This document shows, one piece after another, positions 8,481 through 18,732 of a stretch of 64,000 bases of DNA. How positions within the stretch are numbered: position 1 is the stretch's first letter; the number at the start of each line of letters is the position of its first letter. The stretch is from Acetobacter syzygii (GTDB taxonomy: Bacteria > Pseudomonadota > Alphaproteobacteria > Acetobacterales > Acetobacteraceae), in the NCBI RefSeq assembly GCF_000964225.1, contig NZ_BAMZ01000027.1:124001-188000 (forward strand), read 5' to 3'. A program made the position numbers and the translations under genes. The notes under the pieces were generated by a model that ran no database searches, was not told the origin of the DNA, and was given only the letters and a program-made list of their open reading frames with translations.

Positions 8481-10849
8481 ATGAAAAGATTTTTGTTTAT
8501 CACGACGTGTTGGTTATGTTTTGAACAGGTTGCAGTTGCAGCAACAGTGCAGAACAATGGAAATAACGATTCTTCGCATAAAAAAATATCTGGTAACCAG
8601 AAAAAAAATCTGTTCAGTCCAAAAACAACGGTGAAAACATCGATGTTACTGAGCGTCGTAAAGCCGCTGGTGGCGGTATGATGGTTAGGCAGACTGCTGC
8701 CAGAACCATTAGCTCTCTGTCTCATAACTATATCGCAATGCAGTCACCGACATCCACAATAGAGTCTTTGATTTCTACATTGCCCGGTGTTGTGTCTGCG
8801 AGTGAAGGGCCCCTGACCACGTCTTTTTCAACCTTGCATATTCGTGGCATGGCGCAGGCTGAAATTGGTGTGACCTTTGAAGGTATGCCGGCCGCAAACC
8901 CATTTACATACAGCACTTACACGCCTTCTTTGGTGGATAGCCAAAATATGGGGCAGGTCAATGTTATGCAGGGTGCTGTTGATATTAACTCTACCACGTA
9001 TAATGCTACGGGGGCTGAAATTTCAGCCAGTATCCGTGGGCCTTCAGAGCATCAGCATTTTCATATTGCCGGGTCTGGTGGTTCTTATGGTACCAATAAA
9101 GATTTTATTCGGTATGATACGGGAGAAATTGGTCATACTGGCATTAAAGCCTTTGCCTCCGGTTCGTATTCCCGGGGTGATATGTGGCGTGGTGTTGGTG
9201 ATATTGAAAGGTGGCATGTTGACGCTGCTCTGACCAAACAATGGAATAAAGGCAGCGATTCAAAAATAATTTTCGGTTGGACCAAGGCTGCGCAAGGAGA
9301 ATGGTTGTATCCATCACTTGCCAACTGGAATAAATATGGCATGAAATATGGCCTGGATAGCCAGTATAGCCCGGGTGACACGCATTATGTTGGCTTGAAT
9401 GGTAAAAATACCGGTGCTGTTTATGGCACATTAAAAAACCATTTTAGTTTTGGTCATGGTTTAAGCCTTGATGCGCAAGCTTATTCGGTCGAATTCCATG
9501 GTCCTTATTATTATGGAGAAACATTGCCCGTCAAAAATGGATTTGTAGGGGCAGAAAGCTATAGTGCTCTGGATAATTATCAAAATCTTCCCGGGTACGA
9601 TTCAAAAAATAAAAACCTGACTGCGGCTGAAGTATCAGATTGGTATACTATATCTTCTGGGTTGATGTTGACGGGGCATTGGAAACATAAATTCAATACC
9701 TTAAGCCTGACGTATTGGTATTCTTATGCGCAGGAAGCTGCTCAGATGCGGTTCTATCCAGTTAATGGGAAGGGCCAGTGGAATACAAGCACACCATTAA
9801 CTGCTAATGGCGGTGTTCCGTTGAGTGAAGATAATGAAAATGGATTACAACAGCTAAATAGCTTTGCTGTTGATGATAAAATGTCTTTCCTGCATGATCG
9901 TCTGACGATTGATGCCGGTATTAGAATGGCTATGGTAAACCGGCAATACACGCAGGACCTGCCCGGGGTTGTGGGCAGTAATTATAAATCGATCAAAAAT
10001 GTATTCGTGCCTTCACCACAGGTGCTCATTAATTATAGCTTTAATCCGCACCATCAGATTTATGTTAACGGGACCACCGGATATCATCTTCCTGGCTCAT
10101 TGAGTTCTCAGTTGGCTTCGTATAGCCGCACGACTGGTAAAGCGCAGTCAGCACCAATGGCAGATTACAAACCTGAGTATATGATTACGGAAGAGGTTGG
10201 TTATCGGTATAGTGGCTTTGTAATGGCTAACTTGGCTGGTTTCCATTACAATGTAACAAATCATCAGGTCTCGGCACAAAGCTATGTAGATGGATCTACT
10301 TCAACCATTACACAGCTGATTAACGCTGGTGGTATGGAAGCCTATGGTGTTCAGGCAGAAATTGCGACACGTCCTTGGCACCATGTCAGTGCGTACGCCT
10401 CTGGTCAGTATATGCATACCAAAAACAGTAGCAATATTGCGTATAGTGGTGATTACTTGCGCACTAAAGGGAAGCAGGAGGTTGGGGCTCCGCAATTCTC
10501 AGGTTCTTTGGGGCTGACGTATAACGATGGCACATGGTTTGGTAACTTTACCCTGTCATACACTGGCTCCCAGTATGCAACGCTTGTGAATGACCAGAAA
10601 ATTCCAGGATACATTACCGCCAATCTTGGTGTTGGTAGGAATTTGCCAAAAATTGGAAGAGTAACACCAAAAATCAAGCTTAATCTCGTTAATTTGGGAG
10701 ATGAGCATTATTTGTCTTCTATGTATGGTTATACGGCGGCAGCTACAACACAGAAGGGCATATTGGGGACAACAATAAAAGGTTCCAGCCCAACTTATGT
10801 TATTGGATCTCCATTTGTTGCAATGGGCACTATCTCAGCTGATTTTTGA
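8481..10849 (+). CDS. TonB-dependent receptor, split by an apparent -1 frameshift at an A8 tract
   Basis: The N-terminus and the body lie in different frames. An ATG at 8481 starts a good signal peptide (MKRFLFITTCWLCFEQVAVA) but this frame stops at 8679-8681. The plug and barrel lie in the -1 frame. That frame is open from a stop at 8594-8596 and reads DVTERRKAAGGG upstream of MMVRQTAARTIS, which is typical receptor sequence, so the ATG at 8678 is not the natural start. The frames are joined if the ribosome or the genome slips one base within AAAAAAAA at 8601-8608. The plug has ESLISTLPGV and LHIRGM, and the barrel runs to a terminal Phe. The product would import a ligand across the outer membrane using TonB; the ligand is unknown. 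It may be phase-variable, subject to programmed slippage, a real mutation, or an assembly error. Confidence 0.8.
8601..8608 (+). repeat. A8 homopolymer at the receptor frame junction
   Basis: Eight adenines lie in the overlap where the signal-peptide frame must join the receptor frame. In the upstream frame they read cag aaa aaa aat, a sequence prone to -1 slippage or replication slippage. Confidence 0.8.
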
Positions 10850-10857
10850 TAACAAGA

Positions 10858-10890
10858 TGGCCCAAGTTTATGATGCAAGAACTTGGGCCA
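10858..10890 (+). terminator. Terminator-like hairpin after TonB receptor
   Basis: A perfect 11-bp stem (TGGCCCAAGTT / AACTTGGGCCA) with an 11-base loop begins 9 bases after the receptor stop and is followed by A+T-rich sequence. Confidence 0.7.
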
Positions 10891-10918
10891 AATTTATAAA
10901 GTTATTTCAATATTCGGT

Positions 10919-11252
10919 TCAGGATTGGTTTCTTGAGATAGAAAATAAAGACGGCTCATAAAAGTGTAATCGTTGTCTGTCAGATGCAGGCGAATGGAAC
11001 GACTCTGAGTATCCTGTAAGGTATGGAGCTTTCAGTTCAGACCGCCTTTTATTCGGTTGGATATGGTAGGGAACAACTTTTTTAAGCAGCGGTGGCGTCG
11101 TTTTGTTGGTCTCGAGATGCGTCGTATCAATCATCAGGCGTTTTGAACGGACTGCTTGTTCTATCAGTGTGATTAATCTTCGATCAAAGACATTCAGCCG
11201 GTACCATGTGTGATAGTGGGAAAACGGTTTAATCCGTTCTATCTGTCACATA
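10919..11252 (-). pseudogene. IS5-family transposase remnant
   Basis: The minus strand reads ERIKPF, then HTWYRLNVFDRR, then MIDTTHLETNK and LLKK, which match segments of IS5-group transposases (compare the usual MIDATHLKAHRTAASLLKK). The part between ERIKPF and HTWYR is missing, the 3' half is gone, and the end has drifted into unrelated sequence. There is no complete open frame and no inverted repeats that I can recognise, so it is a dead fragment. Confidence 0.75.
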
Positions 11253-11332
11253 GACAGTAAAAATATATCATTCACAGAGGTCTACTCCCTACCTGTAAGT
11301 CTGTGAATTACAATAAGTTTCTCAGTTCAATC

Positions 11333-11441
11333 CCTGCATGGGTTCTGAACCTAGTGCTTGCAGGTAAGAGTGCTTCCCCAAGAAATGTTGATGTCCAATG
11401 CAGTTTGGTAATTCGGAAAGCAGCATGAGGGTTGGGGAGGC
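11333..11441 (+). other. Possible structured leader or RNA upstream of RND operon
   Basis: Two adjacent foldable elements are visible. CCTGC/GCAGG (11333-11337, 11360-11364) encloses GGTTC-T-GAACC, and GCTTCCCCAA (11372-11381) pairs with TTGGGGAGGC (11432-11441) with one G-U pair. They end about 255 bases before the RND pump gene. The rest of 11253-11696 shows no gene. I do not recognise a known riboswitch. Confidence 0.25.
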
Positions 11442-11696
11442 AAAATACGGGAGGAAGCCAACTGCTGCTCCATTTTTTACAAGGTTGGTAACAAAACCAT
11501 TTACAGCGGGGAATACGTCATAGGAAATCCAATAATTATAGAGAGTTAAAGGGTATTATTGCTCTTTTCGATCGGTTGCAAATTTCGATATTAATTTTGT
11601 TTTTATATCAATAAAATTTTTTCTAAAAGATTTTCGAATAAAAAATTTCTAGCGTCAGGCCAATCCCAACCATAAGCCATTGAGAACTGGGAAGGC

Positions 11697-14600
11697 ATGA
11701 ATGCTATCGTTATAACCGCATTGAAACGACCCTATACGTTTGTGGTTCTTTCTTTGCTTATTCTCGCGTTTGGTGTGCTGTCCGTCTTGCGTGCGCCAAC
11801 CGATGTGTTTCCCAATATCAAGCTGCCTGTTGTGTCCGTTGTGTGGACATATGGTGGTATGTTGCCAGAGGAATTTGCAGGACGCATAACCTATAATTAT
11901 GAACTGGCCGTAACCTCCACTGTGGAGGGTATCGAGCATATGGAAAGCAGCTCGTATTATGGGCGCAGCATCGTCAATATCTACTTCCAGCCTGGAACGG
12001 ATATTGGTGAGGCAGAAGCCGAAGTTACGGCTATTTCACAGACGGTTATCAAACAACTCCCAGAAAATATTCCAGCGCCTATGGTCATGCGTCTGGATGC
12101 ATCTTCTGTACCGGTTCTGGCTTTGCAGGTCACCTCGGACAAGCAAACTCCGTCAGATCTGTTCAAAATTGCAATGACACGTATCCGACCTATCCTTGTT
12201 ACCGTGCCCGGCTCTGTTCTGCCGCAGGCTTACGGTGGCATGGACAGTTTTATTATGGTCGCATTGAACCAGACGCAGCTTCAGGCCCATCATCTTTCTG
12301 CCATGGATGTGCAGAACGCTCTGCGCAAGCAGAATATCGTTCTACCTGCAGGAGATCAGAAAATAGACCGTACAGACTGGATGGTTCAGACGAATGCCAC
12401 TCCACGGTCCATGCAGGAATTAGGTGATATCCCTGTCAAACGCGTGGGTAATTCCGTTATTTATGTGCATGATGTGGCCAACGTTTACCGTGGAGGGCAT
12501 CCGCAAACCAACCTTGTGCTTGTAAAGGGCAAGCAGGGGGTAGAAGTCATAGTGATGAAAAGCGGGGATGCTTCGACCCTTGAGGTTGTCTCCAGAACCA
12601 AGGAACTGCTGCCACGTATTCAGCAGCTTGTGCCACCGGATGTGCATATTGCGATTATGAGCGATGCTTCGGTATTCGTTAAAGACGCCATTCGTGATGT
12701 AGTGCGCGAAATGCTGACGGCCGCCGTATTAACGGGTTTGGTGGTGTTGCTGTTCCTTGGTTCATGGCGCTCGACCATTATCATCGCCACTTCTATTCCT
12801 CTGTGTATTCTGGCCGCCATTATCTGCCTTTTGTGGTCTGGTCAGACGATCAATGTGATGACACTGGGTGGTTTGGCGCTGGCGGTTGGTATTCTGGTGG
12901 ATGACGCAACCGTCATGATTGAGAATATCGATACCCACCTTGAGATGGGCAAGGATCTGGAAACGGCTATCATAGATGCGGCCAATCAGATTGTTATTCC
13001 CACACTGGTGTCCACCTTGTGTATTTGTATTGTGTGGACCCCTCTGTTCCGTTTGAGTGGTGTGGCTGGCTGGCTGTTCATGCCTATGGCGGAAGCCATT
13101 GTTTACGCCATGCTGGCTTCGTTCATCCTATCCCGCACGCTGGTGCCAACCATGGCTAAGTACCTGCTGGCAGGGCAGGTGCACCCCGGTTTGCATGGTG
13201 ATGAGCATGAGGCCTTGCCCAAAGGATACTTTGGCAGATTTCAAAACAGGTTTGAGCACGCTTTTCATGCCTTTAAGCTCCGGTATGGGCGGGTGCTTGA
13301 GCGGGCAGTCAACCAACGGCGCAGGTTTGTTCCGGTGTTCCTTGGACTGTCCGTGCTCTCGCTGATTTTGTTTGTTGTGGTCGGACAGGACTTTTTCCCC
13401 GAGGTCAAGTCAGGTGCATTGCAAATGCACATGCGTGTTCCCCTAGGTACCCGTATTGAAACAACGGGTCGCATTGCCAGTCTGGTGGATGACCGCATTG
13501 CGCAGATTCTGTCTGATAAAGTGGATGGGATTATCAACAACTGTGGTCTGCCTGAAGGCCCGCATAATCAGGCCTTTATTCCCACACCTACAATTGGTAC
13601 GCAGGATTGCGACCTGAGCATCACTCTTAAGGATGATGTCTCTCCTGTGTGGGATTATCGTGCCCTGTTGCGTCGTAAACTGTCGGCCAGTTTTCCCGGC
13701 ACGGTCTTTACATTCCAGCCTGCGGACCTGACGGAGAAGATTCTCAATTTTGGTTCTCCCGCACCGGTTGATATTCAGATATCAGGGCCAGATATTCGCG
13801 ATAATTACCGTTATGCCCGTTTGTTGGTAAACCGTCTGCGCAGTATCCCTGGGGCGGTGGATACAGTCATCCAGCAGACCATGCGTACTCCAACACTGTT
13901 CGTGCAGGGCAATCGTACTTTTGGTCAGGCTACAGGTATGACTGAAGGCGATATTGCCAGTAATGAACTGATGACCCTTTCGGGCAGCCAGACGGTGGAC
14001 CCCCAATATTGGTTGGACCCCAAGACCGGCATTACTTTCCCGTTGAATGTTTATGTCTCGCAGGATCAGTTGACGCACTATCACAACCTGCTGACCATCC
14101 CTGTTGATAAAGGCGATAATGATCCGGAAGGCAAGGACATGCAGCTTCTGGGGAGTATCAGCACCATTACGCCGGTTGGTACACCGGGGCAGGTCTCTCA
14201 TTATAACTCCATGCCCGATATTGATATTTATGTGTCCACGGAGTTCACGGACCTTGGGTCGGTTCTGGCACAGGTCAAGCGTGACGTGGCTGCAACACAA
14301 AGCGATTTGCCGCGGGGTGTTGCGGTGGATATCCGGGGGCAAGCTACCACCATGCACAGTGCTTATGTGGAACTGATTGCTGGTCTCGTGGTGTCGGTTG
14401 TGCTGATTTACATGCTGATTGTTGTTAACTTCCAGTCATGGATTGACCCTTTCATTATTATTTCTGCGCTTCCCGGCGCATTGGCGGGTATTGCGTGGAG
14501 TCTGTTCCTGACCCAGACACGCCTTTCCGTTCCAGCGTTAACGGGTGCGATCATGTGTATGGGAACAGCTACAGCAAATTCCATTCTGGTCGTGTCCTTT

Positions 14601-14888
14601 GCCAAGGAACGTTTTGCCATACACCGGAGCGCCGTGGCAGCCGCGGTTGAGGCGGGGGTAGGGCGTATTCGTCCGGTGATCATGACAGCGTCTGCCATGA
14701 TCATTGGTATGGTGCCCATGGCTATAAGCAATTCTCAGAATGCTCCGCTAGGTAAGGCCGTTATTGGTGGTTTGGTTGTGGCTACCGTTTCCACTCTTCT
14801 TTTTGTGCCATGCGTTTATGCAATTTTTCATCATCGACCGGAAAAGTCATCCAGCACGGATATGACCAACCGGCAGGAGACTGTCTGA
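11697..14888 (+). CDS. RND efflux pump, inner-membrane permease
   Basis: A 1063-residue member of the AcrB/MexB superfamily. It has the family N-terminus (a short amphipathic start then TM1), two large periplasmic loops and twelve predicted membrane segments. The proton-relay pair Asp402-Asp403 in GILVDDATVMIEN corresponds to AcrB Asp407/Asp408, so the pump should be functional. Overall character (many Val and Met, compact loops) is closer to the lipid/metabolite-type or heavily diverged RND pumps than to AcrB itself. It is the first gene of an operon: its stop overlaps the next start by one base (TGATG). Pump-adaptor-outer-membrane factor order is the reverse of the usual adaptor-first order. 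Substrates are unknown. Confidence 0.92.
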   Translation: MNAIVITALKRPYTFVVLSLLILAFGVLSVLRAPTDVFPNIKLPVVSVVWTYGGMLPEEFAGRITYNYELAVTSTVEGIEHMESSSYYGRSIVNIYFQPGTDIGEAEAEVTAISQTVIKQLPENIPAPMVMRLDASSVPVLALQVTSDKQTPSDLFKIAMTRIRPILVTVPGSVLPQAYGGMDSFIMVALNQTQLQAHHLSAMDVQNALRKQNIVLPAGDQKIDRTDWMVQTNATPRSMQELGDIPVKRVGNSVIYVHDVANVYRGGHPQTNLVLVKGKQGVEVIVMKSGDASTLEVVSRTKELLPRIQQLVPPDVHIAIMSDASVFVKDAIRDVVREMLTAAVLTGLVVLLFLGSWRSTIIIATSIPLCILAAIICLLWSGQTINVMTLGGLALAVGILVDDATVMIENIDTHLEMGKDLETAIIDAANQIVIPTLVSTLCICIVWTPLFRLSGVAGWLFMPMAEAIVYAMLASFILSRTLVPTMAKYLLAGQVHPGLHGDEHEALPKGYFGRFQNRFEHAFHAFKLRYGRVLERAVNQRRRFVPVFLGLSVLSLILFVVVGQDFFPEVKSGALQMHMRVPLGTRIETTGRIASLVDDRIAQILSDKVDGIINNCGLPEGPHNQAFIPTPTIGTQDCDLSITLKDDVSPVWDYRALLRRKLSASFPGTVFTFQPADLTEKILNFGSPAPVDIQISGPDIRDNYRYARLLVNRLRSIPGAVDTVIQQTMRTPTLFVQGNRTFGQATGMTEGDIASNELMTLSGSQTVDPQYWLDPKTGITFPLNVYVSQDQLTHYHNLLTIPVDKGDNDPEGKDMQLLGSISTITPVGTPGQVSHYNSMPDIDIYVSTEFTDLGSVLAQVKRDVAATQSDLPRGVAVDIRGQATTMHSAYVELIAGLVVSVVLIYMLIVVNFQSWIDPFIIISALPGALAGIAWSLFLTQTRLSVPALTGAIMCMGTATANSILVVSFAKERFAIHRSAVAAAVEAGVGRIRPVIMTASAMIIGMVPMAISNSQNAPLGKAVIGGLVVATVSTLLFVPCVYAIFHHRPEKSSSTDMTNRQETV

Positions 14889-16093
14889 TGTTTGGTTTTA
14901 GCAAAGGCAGAATTTTCGTTTTTCTTCTTGCCACTGTTATTATGGCGGACATTACGTACCTTTTGGTGCAGCGTGCCCATAATACCGTGCGTATCCAGCA
15001 GGATGCGGCCTATGACCAGGTGCCCGATGTTGCTGTGGTGCAACCTAAGGCCGCCCCACCAACGCTTAGCATGACGTTGCCGGGCACACTGAGCGCATGG
15101 TACGAAGCACCAATTTATGCGCAGGTCTCCGGTTATGTAAAAATGTGGTACCATGATTACGGCGCAGTGGTTAAAAAAGGAGACCTGCTGGCCGAAATCA
15201 ATACACCACGGCTGGATGCGGAATACGCGCAGGCGCAAGCTGATCTGAAGGTGGCGCAGGCCAAGTACGATCTGGCGGCCATAACAGCTACGCGTTGGCG
15301 AGCCATGGGGCAATCTCAGGCTGTGTCTGGTCAATCCGTTTCGGTGCAGAACGCAAACGAGCAGTCAGCCAAGGCAGAGCTGGAGGCCGCCGAACATAAG
15401 GTCGCACAGTATCAGGCCATGGTTCACTTCAAGAGTATTGAAGCGCCGTTCGATGGCGTGGTTATCGCACGCAATATTAATGTGGGCGATTACGTGGGAG
15501 CTGGGAGCGGCAGTATGAACGCGAACGGCACGGCCAGCGAACTGTTTACCGTAGCCGATACCCATGCCATGCGTCTGTTTGTATCCGTGCCGGAAACGTT
15601 TTCTTCCATCCTTAAGTCCGGGCTGGTGGCAAAGGTTACGGTGCCACAGTTCCCCAATACCGTGTTCGACGCCAAGTTCCTGACTATCGCCAAAGGTTTT
15701 GACCCCAATACGCGTACAGTCATCACCGAATTTTCGATCGACAATATGGGACAGAAGTTGTGGCCCGGGAGTTTTGCTTCTGTCACTTTAACGGCTCCGG
15801 CTGAGAAAGGGGTTTATACCATTCCCACTGGAGCACTGGTGTTTCAGGAACATGGGATGCAGGTTGCTACAGTCGATACCCAGCAAATTACGCATTATCG
15901 TAACATTACCGTTGGTCGCATGTCGGATGCATACACGGAAGTCAGTGCTGGATTGTCACCCGATGATCGGATCATTAACAACCCGCCTGCTGATCTGATG
16001 GAAGGAGGAAAGGTCCGGACTGTGGAGCCTGCAAAAGGTTACCTGAGCACTCCGAATGCAGCCGCAGCAGAAAATGGGGATGATGACGAATGA
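14888..16093 (+). CDS. RND efflux membrane-fusion (adaptor) protein
   Basis: An HlyD/AcrA-type periplasmic adaptor of 401 residues. It has one N-terminal membrane anchor (FVFLLATVIMADITYLLV), a lipoyl half motif (GDLLAEINTPRLDAEY), an alpha-hairpin of about 70 residues with coiled-coil character, a second lipoyl half (SIEAPFDGVVIARNINVGDYV) and beta-barrel domains. The start at 14888 is chosen because it overlaps the pump stop and has CAGGAG about 9 bases before it. It links the inner-membrane pump to the outer-membrane channel. It overlaps the next gene by four bases (ATGA), so the three genes are translationally coupled. Confidence 0.93.
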   Translation: MFGFSKGRIFVFLLATVIMADITYLLVQRAHNTVRIQQDAAYDQVPDVAVVQPKAAPPTLSMTLPGTLSAWYEAPIYAQVSGYVKMWYHDYGAVVKKGDLLAEINTPRLDAEYAQAQADLKVAQAKYDLAAITATRWRAMGQSQAVSGQSVSVQNANEQSAKAELEAAEHKVAQYQAMVHFKSIEAPFDGVVIARNINVGDYVGAGSGSMNANGTASELFTVADTHAMRLFVSVPETFSSILKSGLVAKVTVPQFPNTVFDAKFLTIAKGFDPNTRTVITEFSIDNMGQKLWPGSFASVTLTAPAEKGVYTIPTGALVFQEHGMQVATVDTQQITHYRNITVGRMSDAYTEVSAGLSPDDRIINNPPADLMEGGKVRTVEPAKGYLSTPNAAAAENGDDDE

Positions 16094-17628
16094 AAAAGAC
16101 ATTTTCTTATTCCCGTATTCTGTCAGTTCGGTGTTTTACAGCGCGGGCTGGACTACTTCTTTCCCTGACTGCATTGAGTGCGTGTGATCTTGCGCCGCAT
16201 TATGCTCCACCACATTATGTTGTACCAGTATCTTGGCATGGACAGGTCCCGTTTAAGGAGGCGAGCCCGGGTGCCGTTGCTTTAAAGACCGACTGGTGGA
16301 CACTGTTTGGAGACCCCATACTGGATGGTCTGGAGCAGAAGGCTCTTGCAAATAATGCGGATCTTCAGGCTGCGGCAGAGAGATTTTTGCAGTCTCGTGC
16401 GATTGTTATGGAAGCACGGTCTGATCTGTTACCGCATTTTGGTATGGCATTTGGTGCCAGCGATAACAAAAGTTCGGCTGATCGTCTGTTTCGCTACAAA
16501 GGTCCTATCACAGCAACGGACGAGTTCTATTCTGGCCTTGCAAGCTGGGAGCCTGATATCTGGTCAGGTATCCGCAATAGGGTGCGGGTGCAGAAATATT
16601 ATGCACAGGAGCAGGCGGCAGATTATGCTGCGGCACGGTTGAGCCTGGAGGCAGAACTGGCAACAGACTATTTTGCCTTGCGTGGGCTGGATGCACAACA
16701 CGCCATCTATGCTCAGTCCATAACCTACTATCAGCAGGCGTTACATGTGACCCAGACACGGCTTGATAACCAGGATGCAACCGGGATTGATGTGGCACGT
16801 GCACAAAACCAGCTTTACATGACGCAGGCGCATCTGTTGGATGTACAGGCCCAGCGTGAGGTGCTGGAGCATGGGATTGCCGTGCTGGTCAATGAACAAC
16901 CTTCTACCTTCCGCATTGAGCCTGTGGATAATCTGACCAATGTGGAACCCATTGTGCCTACTGGCCTGCCGTCCGAATTATTGGAACGCAGGCCCGATAT
17001 TGCTGCGTCCGAGCGGCGTATGGCGCAAGCCAACCGAGCGATTGGTATTGCCCGGGCAGCGTTTTATCCGCATGTGTTTTTTAGTGCCAATGGTGGGTTT
17101 GATTCCAACGGCTTTAATCTGGCCAATTTGGCAAACAGTATGTGGTCTTATGGTGCATCGGTTTCCATGCCTTTGTTTGAGGGTGGCTTACGGCGTGCAC
17201 AGTTGCAGCATTCGTGGTCTGTTTACCGTGAAACACTAGATCATTATCGTACAACGGTTCTTTCGGCATTTGGCGATGTAGAGAATGGGCTTTCACTATC
17301 CAATCGCCTGAGGGCAGAAGCAGAGCGCTTGAACCTGGCGGTTGGAACAGCGCAAAAATCCCAAACATTGACTATGACCTTATATAAAGGTGGGGCTGAC
17401 AATTATTTGGATGCGTTAATTGCGCAGGTGAATACACTGGATGCACGTATTGATCATGTGCAGGTGCAGGCACGTGCTTTGCAGAGCACCGTTGGGCTAA
17501 TTCGCGCTTTGGGTGGTGGCTGGCAGAAAAAAGACCTACCTGCACCGGATGCAACTATGACCTTTGGCGTGATGCAATATTCCGGCTTGCAAATACCGCA
17601 AGACACCATGCAGCAGTTGAATAAGTAA
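16090..17628 (+). CDS. NodT-family outer-membrane efflux channel (lipoprotein)
   Basis: A TolC/OprM-like outer-membrane factor of 512 residues. The signal peptide ends in LTALSAC, a lipobox, so the protein is probably lipid-anchored. Two repeats of the outer-membrane efflux domain follow, with long helices. LPSELLERRPDIAASERRM is the conserved family motif near the middle. It completes the tripartite pump encoded by the two preceding overlapping genes. Confidence 0.93.
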   Translation: MKKTFSYSRILSVRCFTARAGLLLSLTALSACDLAPHYAPPHYVVPVSWHGQVPFKEASPGAVALKTDWWTLFGDPILDGLEQKALANNADLQAAAERFLQSRAIVMEARSDLLPHFGMAFGASDNKSSADRLFRYKGPITATDEFYSGLASWEPDIWSGIRNRVRVQKYYAQEQAADYAAARLSLEAELATDYFALRGLDAQHAIYAQSITYYQQALHVTQTRLDNQDATGIDVARAQNQLYMTQAHLLDVQAQREVLEHGIAVLVNEQPSTFRIEPVDNLTNVEPIVPTGLPSELLERRPDIAASERRMAQANRAIGIARAAFYPHVFFSANGGFDSNGFNLANLANSMWSYGASVSMPLFEGGLRRAQLQHSWSVYRETLDHYRTTVLSAFGDVENGLSLSNRLRAEAERLNLAVGTAQKSQTLTMTLYKGGADNYLDALIAQVNTLDARIDHVQVQARALQSTVGLIRALGGGWQKKDLPAPDATMTFGVMQYSGLQIPQDTMQQLNK

Positions 17629-17714
17629 TAAAATTCCTTGCTAATTTTAGATTCTAACCGAAAATATTAAGAATACGCTGCTTTAGCGATGTGTTGGATA
17701 GAGTATTTTTTAAT

Positions 17715-17747
17715 TTGGGACGTCTGCTACATTAGGCGGCGTCCCAA
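17715..17747. terminator. Hairpin between convergent efflux and sulfotransferase genes
   Basis: TTGGGACG / CGTCCCAA with a 17-base loop lies between the converging efflux operon and sulfotransferase gene. There is no strong U-tract directly after it on either strand, so termination is plausible rather than clear. Confidence 0.45.
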
Positions 17748-17772
17748 GTAAGTAGTTTAGGAAATGTTTGAA

Positions 17773-18612
17773 TTAAGAGATGACAAAAGCACCTCCTGGA
17801 TTTTTCTTTGGATCTCGCCAGAAAGTGCCACCGGTTAACTTTGCAATAATATCCGGTGGAAGAATGGGTCTTCGATGAGGGACCTCTATTTTATTTTTGA
17901 CTTTATGCAAGCCGGGAGAATTTAAATTTTCATCAAATTTAATAGGTTCTTCAAAATTGATGTTGTTAAAATCATAATCCCAAAATGGAAGATTGAGTTT
18001 TCTTTCCAAAATGTTCATGGTTTTCTGAGGTTGATGAACAAGGGAATCATAATCAACAACAATCAAGTTATGCGCGAAATTACTATAAAATGCTTCATTA
18101 AAAGCACGCCAGCAGAATCCTAATGCCCCTTGTGCGGAGAGAAGAGCATCTACCCGACTATGTAAATTTCCCCGTTGCTCAATGGGAATAATTTTTGAGC
18201 TTAGGAGAGGATTTTTTTGTATAATATGCTCGAATGAATCAATAATCCAAACCGGATCTCTTACACAGCAAATAATTTTGGATGATGGAAAAAGACTATT
18301 GATCAGGCCAAGTCTGGTGCACCACAGACGGCTGTTATCAATAATCATGGATGATGGATTTGTTTTGGGTGAGTCATGCTCACCATAATAATTAAAAAGC
18401 ACTCCGCGTAGAATACGGCTACTGGATTCATTATTGAATTCTGTTTGATATTCGCCTTCTACCATAACAGAACTCAATTTTAACAGCATGGGTGCAACTG
18501 GAGAGATATGACCGGCTTTGAGAACCGCAGGGTTTTGTTGCAGTAATGCTGCCAGCAATGTTGACCCTGAACGCGGTAGCCCGGACATGAAGTGCACACA
18601 GGGATGGAGCAT
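17773..18612 (-). CDS. Sulfotransferase-family protein
   Basis: A 279-residue protein with the 5'-phosphosulfate-binding loop SGLPRSGSTLLAALL at residues 9-23 and a 3'-phosphate-binding segment (IICCVRDPVWIIDSF) near residue 115. These are the two PAPS-contacting signatures of the sulfotransferase fold. It would transfer a sulfonyl group from PAPS to an acceptor that cannot be predicted. No PAPS-synthesis genes are nearby. A 16-base palindrome lies 67-82 bases upstream, in the spacer after the LuxR-type gene on the same strand, hinting at control by that regulator. Confidence 0.8.
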   Translation of the reverse strand: MLHPCVHFMSGLPRSGSTLLAALLQQNPAVLKAGHISPVAPMLLKLSSVMVEGEYQTEFNNESSSRILRGVLFNYYGEHDSPKTNPSSMIIDNSRLWCTRLGLINSLFPSSKIICCVRDPVWIIDSFEHIIQKNPLLSSKIIPIEQRGNLHSRVDALLSAQGALGFCWRAFNEAFYSNFAHNLIVVDYDSLVHQPQKTMNILERKLNLPFWDYDFNNINFEEPIKFDENLNSPGLHKVKNKIEVPHRRPILPPDIIAKLTGGTFWRDPKKNPGGAFVIS

Positions 18613-18678
18613 ATAAATTCTGACCTTAGCAGTTTAACCAAGATCCATAGTGTAGTGCGCTATGCCATGCTAATCTTC

Positions 18679-18694
18679 CTACCCGAATGGGTAG
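18679..18694 (-). promoter_or_regulatory. lux-box-like palindrome upstream of sulfotransferase
   Basis: CTACCC-GAAT-GGGTAG is a perfect 6-4-6 palindrome. On the minus strand a TACACT sequence (18654-18649) could be a -10 element, which would put the palindrome centre near -44, the usual place for a LuxR-type activator site. The functional reading is inference. Confidence 0.35.
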
Positions 18695-18732
18695 TGGGTC
18701 TATTGCACTTTATTGCAATGACTAAAAGATAT

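Noticed and set aside
8678..10849. Receptor starting at ATG 8678 as a complete gene
   Set aside because: It would lack a signal peptide, and the same frame continues upstream with conserved receptor sequence (DVTERRKAAGGG).
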